A stretch of 64,000 nt of DNA from CAYWXV01 sp964462535 (GTDB lineage Bacteria > Bacteroidota > Ignavibacteria > OLB7), in contig CAYWXV010000005.1 of the NCBI GenBank assembly GCA_964462535.1, forward strand, positions 59,697-123,696. Direction: 5' to 3'. Below are positions 34,062-42,483 of this stretch, one piece after another (position 1 is the stretch's first letter; each line of letters begins with the position of its first letter). A model generated the notes under the pieces. That model did no database searches. It was not told where the DNA came from and was given only the letters and a program-made list of their open reading frames with translations. The position numbers and the translations under genes were made by a program.

Positions 34062-36614
34062 ATGTCGCAATCGGCCTCTCTGCCGGGAGACGTTAACGTC
34101 CGCCCGACGAAGACCGTCGCGTGCCGCCGCATGGCCGGAACGCATAGCGCGGTGAACATGCTCTCGAGCATTCGCACACGCCTGCTCCCAGTTCTGCTTA
34201 CACTGGTACTCTTCTTCGTTACGGCGCCGTATGCGGCGATCATAGCGCAGGATGGTGCCCCCCCCATCGAACACCATGAAGGGGGCGAGGCCAACCTCAT
34301 CCTCCCCAAGCTGGACGGGGTCCAGTTCATGGGGATGGATGGAAGAACGCTCCTGATGGCAGGGCTCGTTGTCTGTATCGGTGGGATCCTGTTCGGACTT
34401 GTGATTTCGCGATCCCTCAAGAACTCCCCGGTTCACCGTTCGATGCTCGAGGTCTCGGAGCTGATCTACGAAACATGCAAGACCTACCTCCAGCAGCAGG
34501 GCCGGTTCCTGATGATTCTCGAGATCTTCATCGCGATAGTCGTAGCCTTCTATTTTGGCGTGTTGCAGGAGATGTCGATGTCGCGCGTCGCGATCATTCT
34601 TGCATTTACGCTCGTGGGAATCGGTGGAAGCTACGGGGTGGCCTGGTTTGGAATTCGCATCAACACATATGCAAACTCGCGCGCCGCATTCGCCAGTTTG
34701 AGGGGAAAGCCGTTCCCGATATTTGACATCCCTCTGAAGGCCGGTATGAGCATCGGCATGATGTTGATCAGCGTCGAGCTCCTCATCATGCTCGCGATTC
34801 TTCTGTTTATCCCAGGTGAGTACGCTGGCCCATGCTTCATTGGATTTGCGATTGGCGAGTCGCTTGGTGCGGCGGCCTTACGTATCGCCGGAGGCATCTT
34901 CACGAAGATTGCTGATATCGGTGCCGACCTGATGAAGATTGTCTTCAACGTAAAGGAAGACGATGCGAGAAATCCGGGCGTCATCGCGGACTGCACGGGC
35001 GACAATGCCGGCGATTCGGTCGGACCGTCGGCCGATGGCTTCGAGACGTATGGTGTCACCGGCGTGGCCCTTATCACCTTCATTCTTCTCGCCGTCAAGC
35101 CGGAGATGGTTCAGGTTCAGCTCCTGATCTGGATCTTCGTGATGCGCGTGATGATGATTATTGCGTCGGGGCTCTCGTATGTGATCAACGGTATGATCGC
35201 GAAGGGGAAGTATGCGCTTGCCGATGCGATGAACTTTGAACATCCCCTGACCGTTCTCGTCTGGCTTACCTCGATTATTTCCGTCGTCACCACGTACGTT
35301 CTCTCGTACCTCCTGATTCCCAACCTCAACGGTAATCCGGACTTGTGGTGGCAGCTTGCTACCGTCATCACCTGCGGAACGCTCGCGGGGGCAATTATCC
35401 CCGAACTGGTAAAGGTGTTCACCTCCACGGGGTCGCGCCACGTCGAAGAAGTGGTCACAGCCTCACGTGAAGGGGGCGCCTCCCTCAACATTCTGTCGGG
35501 TCTTGTCGCCGGAAATTTCAGTGGGTACTGGATGGGTATCGTGTTCCTCGTGCTCATGGGTATCGCGTACTACGTAAGCACCCTGGGCCTTGGAACGATC
35601 ATGGTGGCCCCTGCGGTGTTTGCGTTCGGATTGGTCGCGTTCGGGTTCCTCGGTATGGGACCAGTGACCATTGCAGTCGATTCGTACGGACCGGTCACTG
35701 ACAACGCACAGTCGGTGTTCGAGCTCTCTGTCATCGAATCGATTCCGAACATCCGGGAGGAGCTCAAGCGTGACTTCGGTATCGACGCCGAGTTTGAGAA
35801 GGCGAAGCACTATCTGGAGGAAAATGACGGCGCCGGCAACACGTTCAAAGCGACCGCAAAACCTGTACTGATCGGAACGGCCGTGGTCGGTGCAACGACA
35901 ATGATCTTCTCGATTATTGTTCTGTTGACGCATGGGCTAACGGAGAACATTGACAAGCTCTCGCTTCTCCATCCACCCTTCCTTCTTGGGTTGATCGCTG
36001 GTGGCGCGATGATTTACTGGTTCACGGGGGCCACAATTCAGGCCGTCACCACAGGCGCCTATCGCGCGGTCGAATTCATCAAGCGGAATATCCGACTGGA
36101 GGGCGTGGAGAAGGCATCCGTGGAGGACTCGAAGAAGGTGGTTGCGATCTGCACGCAGTATGCTCAGAAGGGGATGTTCAACATCTTCATTACGGTCTTC
36201 TGCGCGACACTGGCCTTTGCGTTCTTCGAGCCATTCTTCTTCATCGGCTACCTGATTTCGATTGCCCTCTTCGGTCTGTACCAGGCAGTGTTCATGGCCA
36301 ACGCCGGAGGCGCATGGGACAACGCGAAGAAGGTTGTGGAGGTTGATCTCAAGGAGAAGGGGACGGAACTACACGCGGCCACAGTGGTCGGCGACACCGT
36401 GGGAGATCCGTTCAAGGATACTTCGTCCGTTGCCATGAACCCGGTCATCAAGTTCACGACCTTGTTCGGGCTCCTTGCTGTCGAACTGGCGGTGTCACTG
36501 ACAGCGGACAAGGGTGCGGCCATCAGCCACATTCTGTCGGGGGTCTTCTTCCTCATCAGCGCCTACTTCGTATACCGCTCGTTCTACGGCATGCGCATCA
36601 ACGCGGCCAAGTGA
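34062..36614 (+). CDS. hppA: Membrane-bound proton/sodium-pumping pyrophosphatase
   Basis: Couples hydrolysis of pyrophosphate to ion pumping across the cytoplasmic membrane. About 850 residues with some 16 hydrophobic segments, longer than the usual 680-770. The substrate/Mg site lies at about residues 300-335: DDARNPGVIADCTGDNAGDS, followed by VGPSADGFETYGV where most homologues have CAGMAADLFESY. Near residue 590 the sequence GNTFKAT has Lys at the position that is Ala in K+-dependent enzymes, predicting K+ independence. ATG 34062 has AGAAGGA upstream; the frame stays open to 33909 but the first box of the promoter falls inside that part. Whether it moves H+ or Na+ cannot be read safely here. 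A strong terminator follows. Confidence 0.92.
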   Translation: MSQSASLPGDVNVRPTKTVACRRMAGTHSAVNMLSSIRTRLLPVLLTLVLFFVTAPYAAIIAQDGAPPIEHHEGGEANLILPKLDGVQFMGMDGRTLLMAGLVVCIGGILFGLVISRSLKNSPVHRSMLEVSELIYETCKTYLQQQGRFLMILEIFIAIVVAFYFGVLQEMSMSRVAIILAFTLVGIGGSYGVAWFGIRINTYANSRAAFASLRGKPFPIFDIPLKAGMSIGMMLISVELLIMLAILLFIPGEYAGPCFIGFAIGESLGAAALRIAGGIFTKIADIGADLMKIVFNVKEDDARNPGVIADCTGDNAGDSVGPSADGFETYGVTGVALITFILLAVKPEMVQVQLLIWIFVMRVMMIIASGLSYVINGMIAKGKYALADAMNFEHPLTVLVWLTSIISVVTTYVLSYLLIPNLNGNPDLWWQLATVITCGTLAGAIIPELVKVFTSTGSRHVEEVVTASREGGASLNILSGLVAGNFSGYWMGIVFLVLMGIAYYVSTLGLGTIMVAPAVFAFGLVAFGFLGMGPVTIAVDSYGPVTDNAQSVFELSVIESIPNIREELKRDFGIDAEFEKAKHYLEENDGAGNTFKATAKPVLIGTAVVGATTMIFSIIVLLTHGLTENIDKLSLLHPPFLLGLIAGGAMIYWFTGATIQAVTTGAYRAVEFIKRNIRLEGVEKASVEDSKKVVAICTQYAQKGMFNIFITVFCATLAFAFFEPFFFIGYLISIALFGLYQAVFMANAGGAWDNAKKVVEVDLKEKGTELHAATVVGDTVGDPFKDTSSVAMNPVIKFTTLFGLLAVELAVSLTADKGAAISHILSGVFFLISAYFVYRSFYGMRINAAK

Positions 36615-36640
36615 CGGCGAAGCGTTTCAAGGACGTCGAA

Positions 36641-36682
36641 AAAACAAGAACGGGAGCGCGAGTGCGCTCCCGTTCTTGTTTT
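36641..36682 (+). terminator. Strong intrinsic terminator after hppA
   Basis: Perfect 19-bp stem: 36641-36659 pairs with 36664-36682 around a 4-base loop, ending in TTGTTTT on the plus strand. It can also stop the minus-strand gene at 36702, since the opposite arm ends in an A/T run too. Confidence 0.9.
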
Positions 36683-36701
36683 GGCGTGGGCCGGCGGGCA
36701 C

Positions 36702-37112
36702 CTACCCTTCTCGTTTGCCGATGCGAATGCGTGCAACGGCACACACCATGTCTTCCAGAAATCGCCCCATGACGGTAATGCTCCTTCCGATGTACGAGCG
36801 CAGCAGCTGTGCCGGGACATCGCACAACGAAGCTGGGTCGATCAAAGGGAACGCGAGGCGGTACTGCTTGCGGGGGTCTTCGTCGGGGACGAAGCGAGGC
36901 GCGAGTCGACCGTCATCGAGACGGACGAGCGTGACGGTGCCACGACGGCTTTCTTCAGGAACCGTGGGGCCGCTGTGTACGGCGAGCATGGCGGTACTAT
37001 TTTGATTGGACCTCTGCGGTGACCCAGCCGGAATGGACCTCGTCCTGACAAGTGTTGGACCTGGCGTCACGATGTCACCTGGAACCGGATCGTGTTCGCC
37101 TTTGTCGGACAC
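36702..37112 (-). CDS. Hypothetical protein
   Basis: 136 residues, GTG start at 37112, no family recognised. The first half is polar and proline-rich; the second half (RKQYRLAFPLIDPASLCDVPAQLLRSYIGRSITVMGRFLEDMVCAVARIRIGKRE) reads like a folded alpha/beta protein, and codon use looks natural. The gene fills an otherwise empty gap between a terminator and a divergent LuxR gene. The only competing frame (plus strand, 36681-37022) is less protein-like. No signal peptide or membrane segment. Confidence 0.5.
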   Translation of the reverse strand: MSDKGEHDPVPGDIVTPGPTLVRTRSIPAGSPQRSNQNSTAMLAVHSGPTVPEESRRGTVTLVRLDDGRLAPRFVPDEDPRKQYRLAFPLIDPASLCDVPAQLLRSYIGRSITVMGRFLEDMVCAVARIRIGKREG

Positions 37113-37127
37113 GGCTAATGTAAGGAA

Positions 37128-37598
37128 ATGATTCCGAAGAAACGGAAATCCACCTCCCTCGGCCTCTGGACTCTATACGGCGCCCTGTTCGCTGTCGCCC
37201 TCGTCGGTCTGAAGTTTGTCGAGCTATCCTATATGTCGAACAGGATCGGCACCGAATTCTACGTAGCGCTGATCGCCGTGGGATTTCTCGCAATCGGGCT
37301 GGCGATTGGACGTCGGCGGGACGCGGTTGGACCACACACCGATCAGGGCCGCACGCCGCTCACTACCGCAACTGAACAGACGGGCGCAACACTCAATCGC
37401 GATCACGATCTCACTGCACGCGAACTCGAGGTCCTCACGCTCCTGGCCGAAGGCCGGACCAACCAGGAGATCGCAGAGAGCCTCTTCGTCTCCCCTCACA
37501 CGATCAAGACGCACGTTGCAAACGTATGTCGAAAGCTCGCTGTGGAACGGAGAGGACAGGCGGTGGCACGGGCGCGCGAGCGGAATATTATCCCCTAA
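37128..37598 (+). CDS. Membrane-anchored LuxR-type transcriptional regulator
   Basis: 156 residues with two predicted membrane helices (about 13-35 and 44-62) followed by a GerE/LuxR helix-turn-helix at about 90-150: LTARELEVLTLLAEGRTNQEIAESLFVSPHTIKTHVANVCRKL. There is no receiver domain, so the signal is probably sensed in or near the membrane. TAAGGAA is 4 bases before the ATG. It precedes a DUF4199 membrane protein by 160 bases; this LuxR/DUF4199 pair recurs in Bacteroidota genomes, and the DUF4199 gene may be its target or partner. Confidence 0.88.
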   Translation: MIPKKRKSTSLGLWTLYGALFAVALVGLKFVELSYMSNRIGTEFYVALIAVGFLAIGLAIGRRRDAVGPHTDQGRTPLTTATEQTGATLNRDHDLTARELEVLTLLAEGRTNQEIAESLFVSPHTIKTHVANVCRKLAVERRGQAVARARERNIIP

Positions 37599-37759
37599 AC
37601 AGGTGATTGGGCCACGTGTGGGGCCAAATCGCCCGTTTGGGTGATGCGCCCGACACCCTGTGAGGCCTACATTCGCGCCCATCGACGGCAGTGGGCGATC
37701 GTCCAACGAGACGCCACGTCGTCTCGAACCTACCACTAACTCAAGGAGCAGATTCTGGT

Positions 37760-38296
37760 ATGAAAAGGACGATTGCCAAGTATGGGCTCATCGCCGGGCT
37801 CTTTCTTGCCGTGACGTTCGGGATGTCAGTCCCGCTTTCGGGCACGCCTCCCGACTACGGACTAATGGAGGTCTTCGGATATGCTTCGATGATCCTCGCC
37901 TCCCTCATCATCGTACTCGCACAACGCGAATACCGCAGTCACAATCGAGATGGATCGACGGGATTCGGCGCGTTTATGAAGGTGGGGCTTGGTGTCGCTG
38001 CAATCATGGGACTCGTGCTTGGGCTCTACACGTTTGCACACATCGCATGGTTGGAACCTGATTTCGGGCAGAAATACATGGCCTACTCACTCGACCAAAT
38101 GAGGACGTCGGGTGCAACTGCCGCCGCCGTGGCCTCTCAACGGGCTGAGATGGAGGCGATGATGTCCGCAATGAACAGTCCGTCCCTGCAAGGCATCATA
38201 ATGTTTGGGACGACGTTTGTGATGGGGGCCGTGGTGACTGCGATCGGAGGGTTCGTCATGGGGCGCCGCCGGGCAATCGCCACGCCGAACATGTAG
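37760..38296 (+). CDS. DUF4199 family membrane protein
   Basis: 178 residues, four hydrophobic segments (about 8-25, 33-53, 74-98 and 143-165), with the typical DUF4199 outline: short N-terminus, GYASMILASLIIVLAQREYRS after the second helix, GFGAFMKVGLGVAAIMGLV and a helical stretch ending in a last membrane pass. ATG 37760 is preceded by AAGGAG; an in-frame start at 37691 would add an unlikely polar leader. Function of the family is unknown. The neighbouring membrane LuxR gene and a terminator-like hairpin downstream suggest a two-gene unit. Confidence 0.85.
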   Translation: MKRTIAKYGLIAGLFLAVTFGMSVPLSGTPPDYGLMEVFGYASMILASLIIVLAQREYRSHNRDGSTGFGAFMKVGLGVAAIMGLVLGLYTFAHIAWLEPDFGQKYMAYSLDQMRTSGATAAAVASQRAEMEAMMSAMNSPSLQGIIMFGTTFVMGAVVTAIGGFVMGRRRAIATPNM

Positions 38297-38318
38297 GGAC
38301 ATTGGGACCAACAATGCT

Positions 38319-38352
38319 GTGGGGGCATCGACGTTTCCGTCGGTGCCCCCAC
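38319..38352. terminator. Terminator-like hairpin
   Basis: 15-bp stem (38319-38333 with 38338-38352, one G-T pair) and a 4-base loop just after the DUF4199 gene. No clear T run follows, so it may be a Rho-independent terminator of reduced strength or an mRNA-stabilising hairpin shared with the convergent YceI gene. Confidence 0.55.
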
Positions 38353-38422
38353 GCTTCGTTGCAGAGTCAGAATCGGTTACCTAAATCATTCAATCCAGTG
38401 GCATGTTCATCTGCACAGCACC

Positions 38423-38983
38423 TTAACCGACCTCTACCAACTCCGCGGCTAACACTTCCGCCTCTTCCTTGATGAGTTCAAGTTCAATCTCAAGCTTTAC
38501 CTCATCCCCAACCAGCAGCCCGCCTGCCTCAAGGACCTGGTTCCAGGTAAGCCCCCACTCCTTACGGTTGATTCGCGTACTTGCGCTGAATCCGGCGTTC
38601 GTCGTTCCCCATGGGCTCTTCACGAGACCTGAAAATTCTACGTCCAGCGTAACGGGCCGGGTCGTGTCGCGGATGGTCAGGTCGCCCAGAAGTTTCAGCG
38701 ACCCGTTCTTTTCCTGAACAACACCGTTGCTCTTGAATACTGCCGTGGGGTACATGTCCGATGCGAAGAAGTCGTCCGAACGAAGATGATTGTCCCGCGC
38801 CTCTTCACGCGTATTGATGGACGCCGTGTCGATAGCGACGTCAACACGGAGCGTTGAAAGGTCTGTCGGATCGAAGTCAACGGTTCCATTGAACTTCTCG
38901 AAACGACCCCGCGCGTTCGAGATCATCATGTGGCGTACCGAAAACGTTACCTGCGAATGGGCCGCATCAATGTTCCATTTCAT
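38423..38983 (-). CDS. YceI family lipid/isoprenoid-binding protein
   Basis: 186 residues forming a lipocalin-like barrel that in homologues binds a polyisoprenoid chain. Signature stretches: WNIDAAHSQVTFSVRHMMISNARGRFEKFNGTVDFD, DNHLRSDDFFASDMYPTAVFKS, KLLGDLTIRDTTRPVTLDVEF and INRKEWGLTWN. Start is ATG 38983 with AAGGGAGAAGAG before it; the longer frame to 39079 includes the promoter. No signal peptide, so this version should stay in the cytoplasm, unlike the secreted E. coli protein. A good promoter lies about 75 bases upstream. Confidence 0.9.
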   Translation of the reverse strand: MKWNIDAAHSQVTFSVRHMMISNARGRFEKFNGTVDFDPTDLSTLRVDVAIDTASINTREEARDNHLRSDDFFASDMYPTAVFKSNGVVQEKNGSLKLLGDLTIRDTTRPVTLDVEFSGLVKSPWGTTNAGFSASTRINRKEWGLTWNQVLEAGGLLVGDEVKLEIELELIKEEAEVLAAELVEVG

Positions 38984-39060
38984 GGTCTCTTCTCCCTTGC
39001 TGTGCAGTCTGTTGATGTTCATCATCGTCTTGGCAGAGGACAACTGCCGTTCGACATGGA

Positions 39061-39091
39061 CAAACATAGCGTATAACATTCATTGTCGCAA
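39061..39091 (-). promoter_or_regulatory. Promoter of the YceI gene
   Basis: Minus strand: TTG (39091-39089), 20 bases, TATGTTTG (39068-39061); full match to TTG-N20-TAnnTTTG. Predicted transcript start near 39055 gives a 70-base leader. The remaining bases to 39268 hold nothing else that I can support. Confidence 0.7.
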
Positions 39092-39268
39092 CAACCTTTG
39101 TGCCCGCGAACAATACTTTACAATGCATGTTATGACACTTGACGGAGCTCGACGTCGGAAACGAGTTAGTCTTGGCCAATTCGCGTCCGTTTACCGCAAC
39201 GGATTCGGCGCGCGCTGAACGTGGACTCGGGACCTGGCGCAAACCTGCGCATGCAGATTCACAGCCGT

Positions 39269-39907
39269 TCAGAGCGACGCGTGCGTCGGTTGCACCCCCC
39301 ACTCAAGGCGAACGGCGAGCTCATGGTACCACCTGGTGGCCTGTGAGAGTCGATCGGCGTGGTCTCTGGTCCCCCATATCACGGTGAGAGTGCGCTGGGT
39401 CGACTGGGTCGTCTTCGTGCGTTGCGAGTCCTTCACACCATTCGCGCACCACCCAGCCGCATCGCGCAACGAGATCAGTCCTCCAATGTCGATTTCCTGA
39501 CCGGAAGCATTGAAAATGTAGCTGGTCCCCTTGTCGGGTAGTCCAATGCCGAGTGGTTCTTCGAGCTTCGCGACGTCCACGAGGCTGATGGGAAATTGGC
39601 TGTGAAGTGATACCACGTTACAGAGGTCGACGGCGGCGTTGATGGAACCGAGCCGGCCCTCCATTGAGGCCCCACGGAGGTACTCCGATGCCGGCTTTCC
39701 ACGCCCTGTCGGCTTGTACCCTCCATGCCGCAGGAGATCCCGAACTCCGGTTCGTACACTCTCCTGATAGACGAAGGGACTTTCCATTCCTTGCTGAAGC
39801 AACGCCACCAGCCATTCGGGAGAGGCAACTGAGTCCAGAGCCAACCCAAGGTCGATTTCAAACGACGCTGTTGCCAAGGTCGGATGAGGATCGATTTGTA
39901 TCGTCAT
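39269..39907 (-). CDS. Stand-alone B3/B4 domain protein
   Basis: 212 residues matching the B3/B4 domain of the phenylalanyl-tRNA synthetase beta chain as a free protein. Typical pieces are HGGYKPTGRGKPASEYL, GRLGSINAAVDLCNVVSLHSQFPISLVDVAKL, YIFNASGQEIDIGGLISLRD and a final WHELAVRLEW helix. In the synthetase this region helps remove mischarged tyrosine; free homologues may edit amino-acyl-tRNA or bind a small molecule, but their function is not established. Antisense to nothing; the BNR gene starts 56 bases away on the other strand. Confidence 0.8.
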   Translation of the reverse strand: MTIQIDPHPTLATASFEIDLGLALDSVASPEWLVALLQQGMESPFVYQESVRTGVRDLLRHGGYKPTGRGKPASEYLRGASMEGRLGSINAAVDLCNVVSLHSQFPISLVDVAKLEEPLGIGLPDKGTSYIFNASGQEIDIGGLISLRDAAGWCANGVKDSQRTKTTQSTQRTLTVIWGTRDHADRLSQATRWYHELAVRLEWGVQPTHASL

Positions 39908-39963
39908 ACTGGTTTCGTCGTTCTATCTTGACATGGTATTCAGCGACCAAAATAGACCGACCC

Positions 39964-41277
39964 ATGCACATTTCTTCCTTGGCTCTTGCGATCGTACTGA
40001 CGACAATGGGACTACGTGGACAGCCCGTTCGTTGGGATGTCGTGGATTCCGTTGGGGTTGAGCTTTGGGATGTTGACTGTCCTGATTCGGTGACCTGCTT
40101 CGCAGTTGGATCGCGCCAGTACTACCCCGATCGATCATTGGTCCTGAGGTCTACGAACGCTGGCAAATCCTGGGAGATTGTATACGACCGTCGAGCTGAC
40201 ACGACGCAATCCGTCATACCCGGGCTCAGACGAATCGCTGCGGTAGGTCCCCTGACAGTCGTCGCGGCCGGCGATAGTGGTGTGGTCCTTAGGTCGACTG
40301 ACGGAGGGCGTAGCTGGACGGGTGGTACGATGCCTCGCCAGTTGGCCGTTGCTCGACTGTCCATCCACCGAAGCGGAGCGGGTATGGCCTTGCTGGTGGA
40401 TCCCGACATCGGCATGATCGTCCCCACCGTGACATCGGACGCCGGAGCCACCTGGCGGGAGACTTCGTTCAACGCACCCGGAATGCGAGGATCACGGTGC
40501 GTGAGTGTGGGAAATCGGGGGGCGGGTTCGTTTATCTGCCCCGTGTTCGACGAGAGCTCATTTGACCTGATCGAATCGAAGAACGGCGGCGTCGACTGGA
40601 GGCGTGTCCTCCCTGCATGGCGCGGCTTCGAGATCATTGCCTTTGCAGACGAGAATGTGGGGTGGGGAGTACTTGGAAACGCCCACGCGACAGAGCAACG
40701 GTTCAGAATTGCGAGGACAGTGGACGGCGGATTGACATGGCTGACATTCGATGACCAGAGTCGATTGAGAGCCTCGTCGTATGACATCTCCCCGGTGGAT
40801 TCCCTATCGTGCATACTGGGCTCTTCAAGAGGAGAGATTTTGCGGACAACTGACGGCGGGCTCATAATTGTTCAGGACACGGTGCCAATCGGAGGAAGTG
40901 TTCCCATCGATGTCTCCGCAATGTCAAGCACGTCAGCTGTCGCAGTTTCTCGCACGGGACAAATCCTGCTCGCCCGATTCCCTCAGCCATCATCGACTGT
41001 CCCTGAGTTCTCCGAAGAGGAGCGACCAACCATCTCGCCCAACGTCCTTCGCGTGGGATCCACGTTGTCGTCAACGATTCTGGGGACCCGTGACGAGGTA
41101 GAGCGAGCCGCGCTGTACGATATCGTTGGAGGCGAGGCATGCGCGGTCGACGTGACAATTGACGGGAGTGGAAAGAGACGCATCACGCTTCCACCTGGGA
41201 TTCGTGTTGGTCTGTACACGCTTGTATTCACCGATCGGCTGGGTCGAAAAACAACGGCGCGACTACTCGTGCGATGA
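39964..41277 (+). CDS. Secreted BNR/HCF136-like propeller protein with T9SS C-terminal domain
   Basis: 437 residues. ATG 39964 begins a signal peptide (MHISSLALAIVLTTMGLRGQ); the frame is open upstream but overlaps the opposite gene. Repeated units with sialidase-type Asp-box or photosystem-stability-factor-like phrases follow: RSTNAGKSWEIVYD, RSTDGGRSWTGG, TSDAGATWRET, RTVDGGLTWLTFDD, RTTDGGLIIV, consistent with a beta-propeller; no sialidase catalytic residues are apparent. The end (ERAALYDIVGGEACAV... GLYTLVFTDRLGRKTTARLLVR) is a T9SS tail. Probably a surface or secreted protein of unknown ligand. Confidence 0.85.
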   Translation: MHISSLALAIVLTTMGLRGQPVRWDVVDSVGVELWDVDCPDSVTCFAVGSRQYYPDRSLVLRSTNAGKSWEIVYDRRADTTQSVIPGLRRIAAVGPLTVVAAGDSGVVLRSTDGGRSWTGGTMPRQLAVARLSIHRSGAGMALLVDPDIGMIVPTVTSDAGATWRETSFNAPGMRGSRCVSVGNRGAGSFICPVFDESSFDLIESKNGGVDWRRVLPAWRGFEIIAFADENVGWGVLGNAHATEQRFRIARTVDGGLTWLTFDDQSRLRASSYDISPVDSLSCILGSSRGEILRTTDGGLIIVQDTVPIGGSVPIDVSAMSSTSAVAVSRTGQILLARFPQPSSTVPEFSEEERPTISPNVLRVGSTLSSTILGTRDEVERAALYDIVGGEACAVDVTIDGSGKRRITLPPGIRVGLYTLVFTDRLGRKTTARLLVR

Positions 41278-41289
41278 AGTAGTCGCGCC
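41256..41289. terminator. Hairpin spanning the stop codon of the BNR gene
   Basis: Perfect 12-bp stem: 41256-41267 with 41278-41289. The 10-base loop contains the TGA stop at 41275-41277, so the last codons form one arm. Located between convergent genes; no T run, so its strength as a terminator is uncertain. Confidence 0.5.
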
Positions 41290-41318
41290 CGCGCGCAGGC
41301 TGCCTACGAACACAATGG

Positions 41319-41939
41319 CTAGAGGCCGAGACCGATTCCCACGATAACGTGAAGTCGCTTCACGGCGGCTGCGGTATATCGCACCTCGCCATCAAATCGC
41401 AACGTGCTCCACGGCTTCGCCGCGATTCCAACACCCACGCCAATCAATGGTTCCGTCGACTCCTCACGTTGCCAGATTACAGATGTCTCAGCCCCCTCGC
41501 TGTATGTGACGTCCGGAATGCATGTGTATTCCACTCCCCCGAGCACCGAGACGAACGGGTAGGCTCTGTCGCCCGGCTTTCCGCTACCGAATCCCATCAC
41601 CTGAATTCCACCGCCGACGGCAAGCATAGCAGCATTCCCGCCTGACAGGCGGTCGCGCTGCGCGGCCTTCACCAGGTTCCCGCGATTCGAGGCAATGTAG
41701 GACGCTTCCACGAACGTCATTGCCATTATGAGCGGCCGAACCGCGCGCTGGTACGTGATTTCCATCGCGCCACCGCCACCAAGATTATGTTCGTCGGTGG
41801 GCGTCGTAAAGGCGGCAGAGATACGCAGACGTTGCGGGATGCTTTGTGGCAACGGTTGTTGGGCCTGGACCTCATTCGCGTCCGTCGCCGCAATTGCGGC
41901 AACGACTGCGAGCATCATGATAGAACGATAAGAGCGCAT
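41319..41939 (-). CDS. Probable small outer-membrane or periplasmic beta-barrel protein
   Basis: 206 residues; signal peptide MRSYRSIMMLAVVAAIAATDANEVQA followed by alternating strands (LRISAAFTTPTDEHNLGGGGAMEITYQRAV, KPWSTLRFDGEVRYTAAAVKRLHVIVGIGLGL). The final strand LHVIVGIGLGL has the alternating pattern of an outer-membrane insertion signal but ends in Leu rather than Phe. ATG 41939 was chosen because TTAGGAGC lies 4 bases upstream; the frame to 42029 is an unsupported extension. No named family recognised. Confidence 0.65.
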   Translation of the reverse strand: MRSYRSIMMLAVVAAIAATDANEVQAQQPLPQSIPQRLRISAAFTTPTDEHNLGGGGAMEITYQRAVRPLIMAMTFVEASYIASNRGNLVKAAQRDRLSGGNAAMLAVGGGIQVMGFGSGKPGDRAYPFVSVLGGVEYTCIPDVTYSEGAETSVIWQREESTEPLIGVGVGIAAKPWSTLRFDGEVRYTAAAVKRLHVIVGIGLGL

Positions 41940-42274
41940 GCGTGCTCCTAACAGACGTGCTGGTGGGCGTCGTTTCTCCCGCACGGAAGGACTAAACGAG
42001 AGCGCCGGTGCTCTGCGGGGGGCGCTCAATCACCATGCCAACGAAGACGCCGCCACCTTTGACAAATGCTGGTTCCAAATCGACGGCCAATTGGCGCCGG
42101 CGAGCATTCTCTTTCTGTGGTGCGCGATTGGTTCCAGCGTGCTCGGTGCGGTTCCGTTGATTGATCATGGTGTGTACGGGCGGACCACTATCACTGCTGC
42201 GCTGGTGGACGCTAAGCGAAACCATGAGATTGATGCGGATACGTGGCAAATCGCGTGGGGTGAAAACAAAAGAA
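41940..42274. other. Intergenic stretch without a supported gene
   Basis: About 335 bases between the barrel protein start and the tRNA terminator. A plus-strand open frame crosses it and runs into the tRNA, so it is a chance frame. No promoter matching TTG-N20-TAnnTTTG was found for the barrel gene. Confidence 0.5.
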
Positions 42275-42302
42275 AGGGGAGCGGCCAGACAGCCACTCCC
42301 CT
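42275..42302 (-). terminator. Intrinsic terminator of the tRNA-Lys gene
   Basis: 11-bp stem (42302-42292 with 42285-42275 on the minus strand, one G-T pair), 6-base loop, followed on the minus strand by TTTCTTTTGTTTTC. Sits 14 bases beyond the tRNA 3' end. Confidence 0.85.
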
Positions 42303-42315
42303 AACGGAACCTGAG

Positions 42316-42388
<73 letters not shown>

Positions 42389-42392
42389 GCGA

Positions 42393-42423
42393 CAAAGATG
42401 CGACTTTCGACCTAAGAGGCCAA
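42393..42423 (-). promoter_or_regulatory. Promoter of tRNA-Lys
   Basis: Minus strand: TTG (42423-42421), 20 bases, CATCTTTG (42400-42393). One mismatch to TAnnTTTG. The box ends only four bases before the mature tRNA 5' end, so the precursor may have almost no 5' leader. Confidence 0.6.
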
Positions 42424-42468
42424 AAAGAAATCCCGGGTCAACGTGATGTTACAACGCCCGGCTCTTAG

Positions 42469-42476
42469 CATCTTTG
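42469..42476 (+). promoter_or_regulatory. Candidate -7 box of the divergent lipoprotein gene
   Basis: CATCTTTG, identical to the tRNA -7 box but on the other strand, 7 bases before ATG 42484. The N20-spaced upstream triplet is ATG (42446) rather than TTG. If used, the message would begin within a few bases of the start codon; consistent with the absence of a Shine-Dalgarno sequence. Confidence 0.4.
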
Positions 42477-42483
42477 AAACACC

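Noticed and set aside
36681..37022. Plus-strand open frame of 113 codons after the hppA terminator
   Set aside because: Competing minus-strand frame is more protein-like; the plus frame begins within the terminator arm.
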